From CAYZUE01 sp964481825 (lineage in GTDB: Archaea; Hydrothermarchaeota; Hydrothermarchaeia; Hydrothermarchaeales; JALUUU01), in assembly GCA_964481825.1 (NCBI GenBank), contig CAYZUE010000023.1, positions 1 to 18,410 of the forward strand: 18,410 bases of DNA, written 5' to 3'. A program made the translations under genes and the position numbers. Position 1 is the stretch's first letter. Each line of letters starts with the position of its first letter. This document shows positions 1-7,792 of the stretch, one piece after another. A model generated the notes under the pieces. It saw only the letters and a list, made by a program, of their open reading frames with translations. It did no database searches and was not told the DNA's origin.

Positions 1-487
1 CTACACTGTGCCTAAGCCTAATAGTTTCTTCAATTGTCTTTTCATCAATTTCTCCCAATGTATTGTCCATATAAATTTTGTATGCCATCGGCTCAACTTC
101 TATTTCAGATTTTTGATTATCCTTTGTAACTCCAAAATTCAATCCAAAATCAGCAATACTTTTTTGTGATGCCAGTCTAAGACGGTTGTTGTATGTCTTG
201 ATATCAGTAACAGGAGGATTGGAGTTGGGCATATCAATAAATGTTGTTACCCCGCCTGCAATAGCTGCCCTACTACCAGAATAAAAATCTTCCTTACGCT
301 TATTTTTAAAATCCCTCATATGAACATGAATATCAACCAGACCTGGGATAACATAATTTTTCTTGATGTCAATCTCGTCAGTATCGCTAAACTTACTACC
401 TATCCCAACTATTTTTTCTCCGTTTATCAGGATATCTCCTTCAATAATATCAGTAGTTCCGACTATTCGACAGTTTTTTAGGAGCAT
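1..487 (-). CDS. pyrC: Dihydroorotase (partial; N-terminal 162 residues, rest lies beyond the window edge)
   Basis: This is the N-terminal part of a cyclic amidohydrolase. The metal-binding HxH of the family is visible in PGLVDIHVHMRD (His54 and His56), followed by GGVTTFIDMPNSNPP around residues 78-92, which is typical of dihydroorotase. Dihydroorotase interconverts carbamoyl-aspartate and dihydroorotate in pyrimidine synthesis, in the cytoplasm. The reading frame is open to base 1, so the C-terminal half, with the remaining metal ligands and catalytic Asp, cannot be checked. The ATG at 485-487 has no Shine-Dalgarno sequence but lies about 25 bases from a TATA-like box, so the message is probably leaderless. 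Allantoinase or another dihydroorotase-like hydrolase cannot be fully excluded from the N-terminal half. The archaeal setting and the MRD motif favour dihydroorotase. Confidence 0.85.
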   Translation of the reverse strand, partial: MLLKNCRIVGTTDIIEGDILINGEKIVGIGSKFSDTDEIDIKKNYVIPGLVDIHVHMRDFKNKRKEDFYSGSRAAIAGGVTTFIDMPNSNPPVTDIKTYNNRLRLASQKSIADFGLNFGVTKDNQKSEIEVEPMAYKIYMDNTLGEIDEKTIEETIRLRHSV

Positions 488-507
488 GATATAAGTTGGT
501 TTTTAGA

Positions 508-516
508 TATATTAAA
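508..516 (-). promoter_or_regulatory. TATA-like box of the dihydroorotase gene
   Basis: The minus strand reads TTTAATATA here, centred about 25 bases before the ATG at 487. This is the usual TATA-to-start-site distance in archaea, so transcription would begin at or next to the start codon (leaderless). Inferred from spacing and base composition only. Confidence 0.5.
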
Positions 517-741
517 GGCTAACCTAGAAAAATAATAAATTGATTCAATTATTTGAAATGGTTAAGACGGGTAGAAGAACAAATAAGATATTGATTTTTT
601 TTTAGACTCAAAATTTTCGATAGGAAGATTAAAAGGTATGGGAATAAATATTTAAACTTAAAATATCCGAGAAAGGTTTTATGATAATTAACCGAGTTTA
701 ATTTGATTTTGATCGGAGTACATCTGAAAAAATAAATATAG
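517..741. other. Divergent intergenic region, no gene seen
   Basis: This AT-rich spacer separates the divergent dihydroorotase and HTH/zinc-ribbon genes. It holds a run of nine T at 595-603 on the plus strand, which could act as an archaeal terminator for an unseen short transcript. It also contains a 15-codon ATG frame at 558-605 with no Shine-Dalgarno sequence and no support. I found no RNA gene, repeat or convincing ORF here. Confidence 0.4.
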
Positions 742-750
742 TTTAATATA
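742..750 (+). promoter_or_regulatory. TATA-like box of the HTH/zinc-ribbon gene
   Basis: TTTAATATA is centred near 746, which predicts transcription starting near 772, about nine bases before the ATG at 781. Inferred from sequence and spacing. Confidence 0.45.
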
Positions 751-780
751 GAGATATTTCATTTTGAGAAGTGAGAATTG

Positions 781-1161
781 ATGCATCAGATACCCAAAGC
801 CGATGAAGTTCGCTCATCCATCTTATCAACATTAAATAAATATAGGGAAATTAGATCCAAACAATTGCTCCACGCTCATGTATTAAAAATGTTAAAGATT
901 AATAATCAGTTTTATACAATATCTCAAGACAGAGTTAAACGTATAGCAGCCAATATGCCAGAAGTCTTAGTTTCTATTGAGAATAGAAAGTCTCATAAGG
1001 AACCAAAAAAGTGCTACATATGTAGTAACCTTTTGGATGATATAAAGGCTAAAGACCTTTTCGGGAAACCAACTAAATTTGGAAAAAAATGTCCAAAATG
1101 CGGTTTTAAGATAGATAAAAAAATGCTTGTACCAAAACGTTATATTTTCTTTAAAAGATAA
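781..1161 (+). CDS. Small protein with N-terminal helical (HTH-like) region and C-terminal zinc ribbon, function unknown
   Basis: The product is 126 residues and I do not recognise a named family. Residues 1-65 are basic and helical, with the feel of a winged-helix or HTH domain (KYREIRSKQLLHAHV, then SQDRVKRIAANMPEV). Residues 78-107 form a four-cysteine zinc ribbon: C78-x2-C81, then C104-x2-C107, as in KCYIC and KKCPKCGF. The tail is strongly basic. This architecture suggests an archaeal nucleic-acid-binding protein, possibly a transcription factor, but no target can be inferred. A TTG codon directly before the ATG at 781 could serve as start and would add one residue. The stop lies four bases before the AMMECR1 start, so the two genes are almost certainly co-transcribed. 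Confidence 0.75.
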   Translation: MHQIPKADEVRSSILSTLNKYREIRSKQLLHAHVLKMLKINNQFYTISQDRVKRIAANMPEVLVSIENRKSHKEPKKCYICSNLLDDIKAKDLFGKPTKFGKKCPKCGFKIDKKMLVPKRYIFFKR

Positions 1162-1165
1162 TATT

Positions 1166-1774
1166 ATGTACACTTTAGAGGATGGCACATGTCTAGTCAA
1201 TAGCACTAGAAAAATAATCACTAATTATCTCAAAAATAATAAAAACCGTATTCAATTAAATCTGTCAAATAAGAAATTCGTGAAAAAAGTAGGAGTATTT
1301 GTAACACTGAATACTTATCCAAATAATAATCTTCGAGGTTGTATTGGGTATCCTGAACCAGTACTGTCATTGAAAGATTCTTTAGAACAAGCTGCTATTG
1401 CAGCTGCTACAAATGATCCAAGATTTCCATCCATTCACCGTAAAGAACTTGATAGTATATTAATTGAAGTTAGTATCCTTACAAATCCTGAAATTCTTCC
1501 AGGACCGCCTTCTGGATATGTTCATGAAATCGAGATAGGCAAACATGGTCTGATAGTTGAAAATAGGTCTAATAGAGGGTTATTGCTACCACAGGTAGCC
1601 ACTGAAGAGGAATGGGATAAAGAGGAATTTATTTCAAAAACTTGTATAAAAGCAGGGCTTTTTCCTGATGCGTGGCATGACAAGAATACAAAAGTATATA
1701 GGTTTCAAGCGGTAATTTTCTCTGAGATAACACCAGATGGTAAAGTTGTTGAAAAAAGGTTTTATGAGGGGTAA
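1166..1774 (+). CDS. AMMECR1 domain protein
   Basis: The product is 202 residues, about the usual length of a stand-alone archaeal AMMECR1 protein. It carries the family hallmark LRGCIGYPEP (residues 56-65), followed by AAIAAATNDPRFPSI (77-91) and the conserved HGLIVE and GLLLPQVA segments (127-146), then WDKEEFI and KAGL. The biochemical function is not established. In many prokaryotes the domain co-occurs with Memo-family and radical SAM proteins (the AmmeMemoRadiSam set), but neither partner is in this window. I chose the ATG at 1166 because the frame upstream runs into the 3' end of the preceding gene, and because starting here leaves a four-base gap typical of an operon. No clear Shine-Dalgarno sequence is visible. 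Confidence 0.93.
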   Translation: MYTLEDGTCLVNSTRKIITNYLKNNKNRIQLNLSNKKFVKKVGVFVTLNTYPNNNLRGCIGYPEPVLSLKDSLEQAAIAAATNDPRFPSIHRKELDSILIEVSILTNPEILPGPPSGYVHEIEIGKHGLIVENRSNRGLLLPQVATEEEWDKEEFISKTCIKAGLFPDAWHDKNTKVYRFQAVIFSEITPDGKVVEKRFYEG

Positions 1775-1776
1775 GA

Positions 1777-1786
1777 TTAAATATTA
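1777..1786 (+). promoter_or_regulatory. TATA-like box before the FAD dehydrogenase
   Basis: TTAAATATTA is centred near 1782, about 27 bases before the ATG at 1811, so a leaderless transcript may start there. Read-through from the AMMECR1 gene, which ends at 1774, is also possible. Inferred. Confidence 0.4.
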
Positions 1787-1810
1787 GATTATATAAGTAA
1801 ACCCGGAAAC

Positions 1811-3187
1811 ATGAATTATGATGTTATAGTTATTGGTGCAGGGCCTGCAGGACTATTCGCTGCATATGAAATAACCCGCAAAAGCGATCTTAAAGTATGC
1901 ATCGTAGAGATGGGTAAAGATGTAAAAAATCGAACATGCCCGATGGAAATAACTGATATTTGTACAAAGTGCAAACCATGTAACATCATGTGTGGCATTG
2001 GTGGTGCTGGTGGACTTAGTGATGGAACTCTAAATTTACGTCCAGACATAGGTGGAAATCTTGAAGAATTCATCAGTAAAAAGGAAGCTTGGCAACTGAT
2101 TAAAGATGTAGATAAGATATATTTAGATCATGGTACCCCGAATAAACTTTACGAGGCTTCAAAAGTTGAGGAAAAAGAACTATCTAGACTAGCTGCATCA
2201 GCAGGGACTCAGTTCATTCAAATTCCACAACGACATATTGGTAGTGACTTTACACCTCAAGTGATTGAATCCATATCAAAAAATCTATTAGATAATGGCG
2301 TTAAATTCATGATGAAAACCTCGGTTAAAGACATATTAGATTCTAAAATTAAGCTTTCTAATAATAAAACCATGAATAGTAAATACATTTTAGCAACTCC
2401 TGGAAGAAGTGGAGCACCTTGGCTTGTGGAACAGGCTACCAAACTTGGACTTCGAATACGGCATGGAGCTATAGATGTAGGAGTTCGAGTTGAAGTTCCT
2501 TCAATTGTAATGGAACCTGTGTGTACCATAAATAGGGACCCCAAGTTCCATATTATTACCCCAACTTATGATGATTTAATTCGTACTTTCTGTGTAAATC
2601 ATCAAGGATTTGTTGTTAAAGAAGTTTATGAGGATTACATTGGTGTTAATGGCCACTCTCTACGTGATGAACAATCAATTAATACTAATTTTGCATTTCT
2701 AACAAAGATAGAGCTTACTGAACCAATGGAAAACTCAACTATTTACGGTGAAACTATTGCAAAAACCGCTACTACTTTAGGTGGTGGAAATCCTTTAATT
2801 CAACGTCTTGGAGATTTAAGGAGAGGTAGGCGCTCGACTTGGGATAGAATAAATAGGGGGCACATTACTCCAACTATGAAGAATGTGACCCCAGGCGATG
2901 TTTCAATGGTGATGCCTCATCGGATAGTAACGAATATCCTTGAAGGTTTAGATAAATTGGACAAGACTATTCCAGGAGTTGCTTCTGACTCTACTTTACT
3001 TTATGCACCTGAGATCAAGTTTTATGCAATGCGAGTGGAAGTTGGTAGAAGCATGGAGACATCTGTGCCTAATCTATTTGTTGCAGGTGATGGGGCAGGA
3101 GTATCAAGAGGTTTAATAGTGGCAAGTGCAACAGGGATTCTTGCTGCTAAAGGGATCTTGGCCAAAGAGGGAATTAAATCAGTGTAG
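1811..3187 (+). CDS. FAD-dependent dehydrogenase, COG2509-like
   Basis: The 458-residue product opens with a classic FAD-binding dinucleotide fold (VIVIGAGPAGLFAAYE, GxGxxG at 9-14). It closes with the C-terminal FAD contact LFVAGDGAGVSRGLIVAS, which resembles COG2509-type flavoproteins. A cysteine cluster C51-x2-C54-x2-C57-x3-C61 sits just before GIGGAGGLSDG (62-72). I recall a similarly placed cysteine cluster in bacterial members, and it could hold a metal or Fe-S centre. The substrate is unknown. The family is often loosely called geranylgeranyl-reductase-like or 'uncharacterised FAD-dependent dehydrogenase'. The protein should be cytosolic, as no membrane segment is seen. The gene follows AMMECR1 by 36 bases, and its last 14 bases overlap the 3' end of the convergent map gene. 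Confidence 0.88.
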   Translation: MNYDVIVIGAGPAGLFAAYEITRKSDLKVCIVEMGKDVKNRTCPMEITDICTKCKPCNIMCGIGGAGGLSDGTLNLRPDIGGNLEEFISKKEAWQLIKDVDKIYLDHGTPNKLYEASKVEEKELSRLAASAGTQFIQIPQRHIGSDFTPQVIESISKNLLDNGVKFMMKTSVKDILDSKIKLSNNKTMNSKYILATPGRSGAPWLVEQATKLGLRIRHGAIDVGVRVEVPSIVMEPVCTINRDPKFHIITPTYDDLIRTFCVNHQGFVVKEVYEDYIGVNGHSLRDEQSINTNFAFLTKIELTEPMENSTIYGETIAKTATTLGGGNPLIQRLGDLRRGRRSTWDRINRGHITPTMKNVTPGDVSMVMPHRIVTNILEGLDKLDKTIPGVASDSTLLYAPEIKFYAMRVEVGRSMETSVPNLFVAGDGAGVSRGLIVASATGILAAKGILAKEGIKSV

Positions 3188-4064
3188 TAATCTCACAACC
3201 ATCTTTTTTAATTATTACTGTGTGTTCAGTCTGTGCTACTAAACTTTTTTCTTTTTCCTTAAGAATATGGTAGGCATAAAGAGATTTGGAAGAAATTAGT
3301 TGGCGAAGGGCTTGATTTAGTTTAAATTTAGGTACTATATGTGAAATCCATCGTTCAGCAAATGGTAAAGAAGAATAGTTCTTTTCAACGTGATTTAATA
3401 TTGTTCTTGCATCCCTTAATCTTTGAGGCTTATCTTCTAAAAATTTAAAAATTATAGCATTAGCATCATCTTTTACCCGACCTTTCCCAGTGGTAGAAAA
3501 TGGTTCGATGGCATAAACGTCCCCCTCTTTAATCTCATCTCCATGACGTGTCTCAACATTTGGAATTAAAATACCACCATGAAGGGTCCACTGGCTTAGC
3601 TTATGGCCGGTAAGGTTACTTATTGGGGAGTATCCATAGTCACTTATAGTCTTCTCTACTATTGCTCCAATCTCATTAGTTAATACTCCAGCTTTTACAA
3701 AATCTAGAACTTCTTCTAGCGCTTTCTCTGAAGCTTTTATCAATTTATTTTTACCACCACTTACGATAACTGTTTTAGCGATATCGGCAATATATCCTTC
3801 TAGATGAACCCCAATATCTAGTTTCACAATATCACCTTTGGTAAAAGTAGATGTATCCCCTGCTTGTGGAGAATAGTGAGCAGCCACGTTATTCAATGAT
3901 ATGGTGCAAGGGAAAGCTGGTTTAGCACCCTCGGAATTTATAAAACTCTCTACATATTCTGCAACGTCGATTAGTTTTTTTCCTTCTTTAATTTCATTTA
4001 ATCCTTGATCCATCACATTTGCAGCAATTTTTCCTGCCTTCCTGTAAAGTTCTATGTTTTTCAT
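3174..4064 (-). CDS. map: Methionine aminopeptidase, type II (archaeal)
   Basis: This enzyme removes the initiator methionine from nascent proteins in the cytoplasm, using two divalent metals. At 296 residues it matches archaeal MetAP2 in length. All expected residues are visible: H63 (AAHYSP), metal ligands D83 (KLDIGV) and D94 (ADIAKT), H154 (TGHKLSQW), E187 (AIEPFST) and E280 (QTEHTV). These are at or within one position of the Pyrococcus furiosus numbering as I recall it. The roughly 60-residue insertion that separates type II from type I enzymes (about 200-260) is present. It is the last gene of the polB-HAD-sua5-map operon, starting three bases after the sua5 stop. Its 3' end overlaps the convergent FAD dehydrogenase by 14 bases. 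Confidence 0.97.
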   Translation of the reverse strand: MKNIELYRKAGKIAANVMDQGLNEIKEGKKLIDVAEYVESFINSEGAKPAFPCTISLNNVAAHYSPQAGDTSTFTKGDIVKLDIGVHLEGYIADIAKTVIVSGGKNKLIKASEKALEEVLDFVKAGVLTNEIGAIVEKTISDYGYSPISNLTGHKLSQWTLHGGILIPNVETRHGDEIKEGDVYAIEPFSTTGKGRVKDDANAIIFKFLEDKPQRLRDARTILNHVEKNYSSLPFAERWISHIVPKFKLNQALRQLISSKSLYAYHILKEKEKSLVAQTEHTVIIKKDGCEITTLI

Positions 4065-4067
4065 TCT

Positions 4068-4679
4068 CTAACTTAATTCTGATAATATTTTCTTATTACT
4101 TATTTTTCCCTCTCTAACAATCCTTGGCTTTCCTGTAACATCAACTATTGTTGAAGGCACTCTTTCCCCTAATACGCCATGATCCAATGCTAAATCCGCT
4201 CCAAGTTCAAGTGGAACTTCTTCAATAGATATTGGTGGTGGATTTCCAGTAAAATTAGCACTTGTCGTAATCAAAGGCCTTCCTGAAATGCGGATTAGTT
4301 CAATTGCTGCCTTATTTCCTGGAATACGAACAGCTACTTTATTGAGGCCTGAGGTAAGAGATTCTGGAAGTTTCTTTTTTTTTTTAAGAATAAGAGTAAC
4401 CGCCCCTGGAAGAAATTTATCTGCTATTTTTTTTACATCATTATTGATTTTAGCAAATTTTTCCATCATCCTTATATCTGAAACAGCTATTGGAAGTGGT
4501 TTTGATAAAGGTCGATTTTTTGCGGTAAACACCTTTTGAATTAATTCTTCGCTGAGGGCATCTCCTCCTAGGGCGTAAAGAGTATCTGTAGGATAGATTA
4601 TCATTCCGCCAAGCTTCAAAATATCTGAAGCTTTCTGAAGATTCCTCTGATAGCTATGATTCAATTGTAAAATTCTCAT
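4068..4679 (-). CDS. Threonylcarbamoyl-AMP synthase (Sua5/YrdC/YciO family), YrdC domain only
   Basis: This enzyme makes threonylcarbamoyl-AMP from threonine, bicarbonate and ATP, the first step of the t6A37 modification of ANN-decoding tRNAs. The 203-residue product is a single YrdC domain: IIYPTDTLYALGGDA (27-41), KNRPLSKPLPIAV (54-66), PGAVTLIL (91-98), RPLITTSANFTGNPPP (134-149) and STIVDVTGKPRIVREG (176-191). The extra Sua5 C-terminal domain found in some archaea is absent. An mRNA run of eleven A encodes most of the KKKKK at 99-103, next to the active-site region, so transcriptional slippage is possible. The gene is one base from the HAD gene and three bases from map, in the same operon. 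YciO paralogues cannot be fully excluded. Confidence 0.92.
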   Translation of the reverse strand: MRILQLNHSYQRNLQKASDILKLGGMIIYPTDTLYALGGDALSEELIQKVFTAKNRPLSKPLPIAVSDIRMMEKFAKINNDVKKIADKFLPGAVTLILKKKKKLPESLTSGLNKVAVRIPGNKAAIELIRISGRPLITTSANFTGNPPPISIEEVPLELGADLALDHGVLGERVPSTIVDVTGKPRIVREGKISNKKILSELS

Positions 4680-4680
4680 T

Positions 4681-5370
4681 TTAAATCTTTTTCACTAAGG
4701 TAAGAAGTTCACTAATACTATTAATTTCAAAATCGGGTTTTTCCTCTTTAGTTTTGCGTTTGTTATCAAATTTACCAGTTTTTACGAGTACTGTAATCAT
4801 TCCTGATATATTTCCTCCCATAATATCTGTGTCTGGTCGATCCCCGACCATCATACATTCTTTGGATTTTAAATTGAGTTCCTTCATCGAATACTCAAAA
4901 ATTTCCTTTTGAGGTTTATCAAAACCAAGGTCTTCAGAAGTGGTTACAAGATCAAAAAAATGGTCGATACCAAGTCCAATCAACTTTTCCCACTGCTTCA
5001 TTGTAAATCCATTGGATATTATAGCCAATTTGTGATTATTTCGTAACTTTAATAAAGTAGGGATTGTGCCAGGGAAGGGTCTTAAATATCCTGATTTAGT
5101 ATGCTCATAAGCAACCACACCCGCTGCGATTATTCTAGGATTCCACTCAATATTAAAGGATTTAAGGAGTTCATCATAGTGCTTAGTATAATTACTCCCA
5201 AATTTTTTTATTATCTCAGATAGTTTTGAGTAAAGTACATCTTCACTTAGATCAATGCCTGTATCAATCATAGCTTGAATGCTATTCCTTCTTGCCATAG
5301 TGGCCAGTTTAGTACTATTATACAGAGTATCATCTATATCAAAGAAAATCCCTTTTATCAGTTGAACCAT
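4681..5370 (-). CDS. HAD-superfamily (subfamily IA) phosphatase, TIGR02253-like
   Basis: This is a 229-residue cytosolic haloacid-dehalogenase-type hydrolase. Motif I is FFDIDDTLYN, with nucleophile D11 and acid/base D13. Motif II is the serine in AIISNGFT (S119). Motif III is a lysine in FDKPQKEIF (K152). Motif IV is MVGDRPDTDIMGG (D177 and D182). The helical cap lies between motifs I and II (about 20-90), as expected for subfamily IA. Archaeal relatives are often annotated as glyceraldehyde-3-phosphate phosphatase, but I cannot deduce the substrate. Despite the superfamily name it is unlikely to act on halogens: the second aspartate (D13) marks a phosphatase. The start codon overlaps the end of polB by 13 bases, with GGAG about 11 bases upstream inside polB, so translation is probably coupled. 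Confidence 0.9.
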   Translation of the reverse strand: MVQLIKGIFFDIDDTLYNSTKLATMARRNSIQAMIDTGIDLSEDVLYSKLSEIIKKFGSNYTKHYDELLKSFNIEWNPRIIAAGVVAYEHTKSGYLRPFPGTIPTLLKLRNNHKLAIISNGFTMKQWEKLIGLGIDHFFDLVTTSEDLGFDKPQKEIFEYSMKELNLKSKECMMVGDRPDTDIMGGNISGMITVLVKTGKFDNKRKTKEEKPDFEINSISELLTLVKKI

Positions 5371-7721
5371 CTTTTAATACTCTCCTGTTTCATTCCATCT
5401 ATCAGGTAGCCTCTATTGTAACCTATAGATTCTAAAATTCTCAATACTGCAGGCATTATCTGATTTTCGATATAGTATTTAGTGTCTATATCTGATATAT
5501 TAGCTAGTTCCACTGGAGTAGCTCGATGAGATATCTTACCTTTCCCAGAAAGTATAACATAGCCAATAATCATCCCTGGTGTAACTTCTCTTCCACTTTT
5601 TTGAAGCTTCTTTGCGGCTTCAACATGTGGCTCTAAGTTTTTGTACCTATCTATCCTTTTAGTTAGTTGAGTATAAAGTGTTAAGTCCTCTAGGGGAACT
5701 TCTCCAGCTTTTATTGCAGTAATAGTTTTTCGAACTAGATTAGCAGCTTTTTGAGTGTTTGCGTCTTTCAAAAGAGCTCGAAGGACTTTCTCTTGAGTCT
5801 TCTTAACAATTGGTGCCCAGTCTCGACGTACAAACTCTAGACCTTTTACTGTGATGGCATCCTCCTTGTTCATTAAAGCATACCGTTTTTTTGTAACAAA
5901 AATTCCCCTTGTATAAAAACCTTCATACTCCAACTTTAATCCCCCAGGAAGATTTTTGTTTACGTTCCCAAGAAAACGTTCAATTATTCTTTTATTTTCT
6001 GGGGGAACTACAACAAATAAAGAGTCTGTATCCCCATAAACTACCTCTAAATTGAAATCTTCCTCAGCAATTTTCATAACCTTCTGTATGTACATCCTTG
6101 CAAAAGAGGTAACACTTTCAGCGCACTCCTTCCTGTACCACCTTGCCCTAGGATATCCCATATACCCATAAAAGCTGTTTGCTAAAAGTTTCAAAGCTTG
6201 TTGTTGCACATCTAGAATTTGATAATTTCCATTTTTTTTTAAACCTTTAATTTTAGATTTTATCTCTGACCTACGCAATATCAACCCCTCTAAGATTGAA
6301 GGTATAAACCCACTATGTTCCTTTGTAAAACTGTAAGACCCCTCTGATAATTTAGATCTATCCTGTCCTTTAATTAATGTAGAAGGATCTATATTATGAG
6401 TTACTATAACACTTGGATATAGGCTGCGAAAATCGAACACTGCTATTCCATCAATAAGTCCCTTTTTAGGCTCTTTAACATATCCTCCCGTGTATGAATC
6501 TATTGCTCTCCGTATATACTCCTCACCTGCAGGTCTGTTAGGTATGAGTTCACCTCCTTGAGAAGCTTCCCTCATGAGTAGCCACTCTACAAGTTGACCG
6601 GCTGTCATCCTTGATACATCAAAAATAGTTTGTTTTACAATTCCAGTAAGTTCATACTGTAAAGGAAGGAATTTAGTACTTAATTTAAGAGTTACATCTG
6701 CATCTTCTATGGAGTAATTTAAAAACTTTGAGAGTTTTTCACCCCCAGCATCCCAGTATCTCCATAATTTTTCTCCTGGAATTTTCTCTTTTTCGATATT
6801 TAATAAATCCTTAACAACATTTTCGAGGACATAACTGTTTAGCTTTACTGAACGGCGGATAATTGGATATAAATCTAGATGGGGCCTACCAATGACTTTT
6901 GCACTCTTAATTCCCCGCCCTCCTGTTATTCTAATGTCTGTTCCACCTCTCCCAATTGGCATTCTTATTTGTAGCACCTTAGATCTGTCTATAATATATG
7001 GGAAATCAAAGTTATCAGTATTGTACCCAACTAATACATCATATTCATCTCTAGTTACTATGTCACAAAACTCTTTTAATATTGCTATCTCATCCTCTAG
7101 AACCTCTACATAGTCGAGATTATCTGTCGGAGTTTTCCATGTGAGAACTTTTCGTAACCCAGTGTTTGACGCTAAACTTATCATTGTTATAGGATCAATA
7201 TTTTTTCTAGGCGCCCCCTTAGGGTTATAAACCTCAATATCAAATGCTAAAATTTTTAATTTTGGAAATGCTCCCGTAGTTGATGATATTTTATCTATTA
7301 TAATTTCATTACCCTCTTCCTTTCCATGAACACTTACCCATGTGAATGGTTCCAAATTTTTATCTATAAGGTAGCGCCTGGCATAAAGGATATCATGTTC
7401 GTGAATGTTTACAACTCCCCTTGTGTTCTTAATCTCCTCTCTTATCTTAGGAATATCCTGAGGATGCCGAACAAATACTTTTAGAACTGTAATCTTTGAC
7501 CCATGTAAATTTTTATTATGCTCCTTTACTGCTGTAATCTCAAGAATACGTTTTAAACGCTGTGATACCTGTTTTATATCACCCTCGGGAATGACGAAGA
7601 GATATGGATTAAATTCATTATCAATACCTATGAAATAATCTTTCTCTCCCTTAAAGAAAAGCTTAATAACTGCCTTGTTGTCCCTGGTTTCATAAATAAC
7701 GTCTAGCAAGAACCCTTTCAT
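5358..7721 (-). CDS. polB: Replicative DNA polymerase, family B
   Basis: This is a 787-residue archaeal B-family polymerase with 3'-5' proofreading. Exonuclease motifs are AFDIEVYN (D161 and E163), YNTDNFDFPYI (233-243) and YSIEDADVT (Y336, D340). Polymerase motifs are A, DFRSLYPS (D430); B, KLLANSFYGY (511-520); and C, YGDTDS (D564 and D566). The N-terminal uracil-sensing pocket looks conserved: NPYLF near 39-43, and the Val of KITVLKVF at 79, corresponding to V93 of the Pyrococcus enzyme. The last residues, QESIKRWF (779-786), match the PCNA-interacting PIP pattern Qxx[I/L]xx[aromatic][aromatic]. No intein interrupts motif A, B or C, where archaeal inteins commonly insert. The start ATG at 7721 lies about 26 bases from a TATA-like element, so the message is probably leaderless. 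It heads the polB-HAD-sua5-map operon. Confidence 0.98.
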   Translation of the reverse strand: MKGFLLDVIYETRDNKAVIKLFFKGEKDYFIGIDNEFNPYLFVIPEGDIKQVSQRLKRILEITAVKEHNKNLHGSKITVLKVFVRHPQDIPKIREEIKNTRGVVNIHEHDILYARRYLIDKNLEPFTWVSVHGKEEGNEIIIDKISSTTGAFPKLKILAFDIEVYNPKGAPRKNIDPITMISLASNTGLRKVLTWKTPTDNLDYVEVLEDEIAILKEFCDIVTRDEYDVLVGYNTDNFDFPYIIDRSKVLQIRMPIGRGGTDIRITGGRGIKSAKVIGRPHLDLYPIIRRSVKLNSYVLENVVKDLLNIEKEKIPGEKLWRYWDAGGEKLSKFLNYSIEDADVTLKLSTKFLPLQYELTGIVKQTIFDVSRMTAGQLVEWLLMREASQGGELIPNRPAGEEYIRRAIDSYTGGYVKEPKKGLIDGIAVFDFRSLYPSVIVTHNIDPSTLIKGQDRSKLSEGSYSFTKEHSGFIPSILEGLILRRSEIKSKIKGLKKNGNYQILDVQQQALKLLANSFYGYMGYPRARWYRKECAESVTSFARMYIQKVMKIAEEDFNLEVVYGDTDSLFVVVPPENKRIIERFLGNVNKNLPGGLKLEYEGFYTRGIFVTKKRYALMNKEDAITVKGLEFVRRDWAPIVKKTQEKVLRALLKDANTQKAANLVRKTITAIKAGEVPLEDLTLYTQLTKRIDRYKNLEPHVEAAKKLQKSGREVTPGMIIGYVILSGKGKISHRATPVELANISDIDTKYYIENQIMPAVLRILESIGYNRGYLIDGMKQESIKRWFN

Positions 7722-7742
7722 ATCTTTCTTTCTTAGTTGTAC

Positions 7743-7752
7743 AATATAAAAG
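7743..7752. promoter_or_regulatory. Shared TATA-like element of divergent polB and zinc-ribbon/cooC transcripts
   Basis: The plus strand reads AATATAAAAG and the minus strand CTTTTATATT, so one element can be read as a TATA box both ways. It is centred about 26 bases before the polB ATG at 7721 (predicted leaderless). For the zinc-ribbon gene it predicts a start site near 7773, leaving about 20 bases of leader. Only 71 bases separate the two coding regions, so the promoters must overlap. Inferred. Confidence 0.45.
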
Positions 7753-7792
7753 GTTTTTAGTTGTTAGGACTTATTTTTTGAAATGTGATTAT

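Noticed and set aside
558..605. Fifteen-codon ATG frame (MVKTGRRTNKILIFF) before the HTH/zinc-ribbon gene
   Set aside because: It has no Shine-Dalgarno sequence, no TATA box at the right distance and no link to a neighbour. It ends in a T-run and is best taken as chance.
1127..1165. Upstream ATG for AMMECR1 at 1127
   Set aside because: It would overlap the 3' end of the preceding gene by 35 bases and adds residues before the usual family start; the ATG at 1166 fits the operon spacing.
967..1221. Minus-strand frame of 84 codons
   Set aside because: It lies antisense over the zinc-ribbon and AMMECR1 genes, with low-complexity hydrophobic translation and no motifs.
4681..5370. HAD protein as a 2-haloacid dehalogenase linked with the haloalkane dehalogenase
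   Set aside because: The DxDDT motif has the second aspartate of phosphatases, and the gene belongs to the polB operon, far from the dehalogenase.
5358..7721. Intein in polB
   Set aside because: Motifs A, B and C are intact and uninterrupted, and the 787-residue length is normal.
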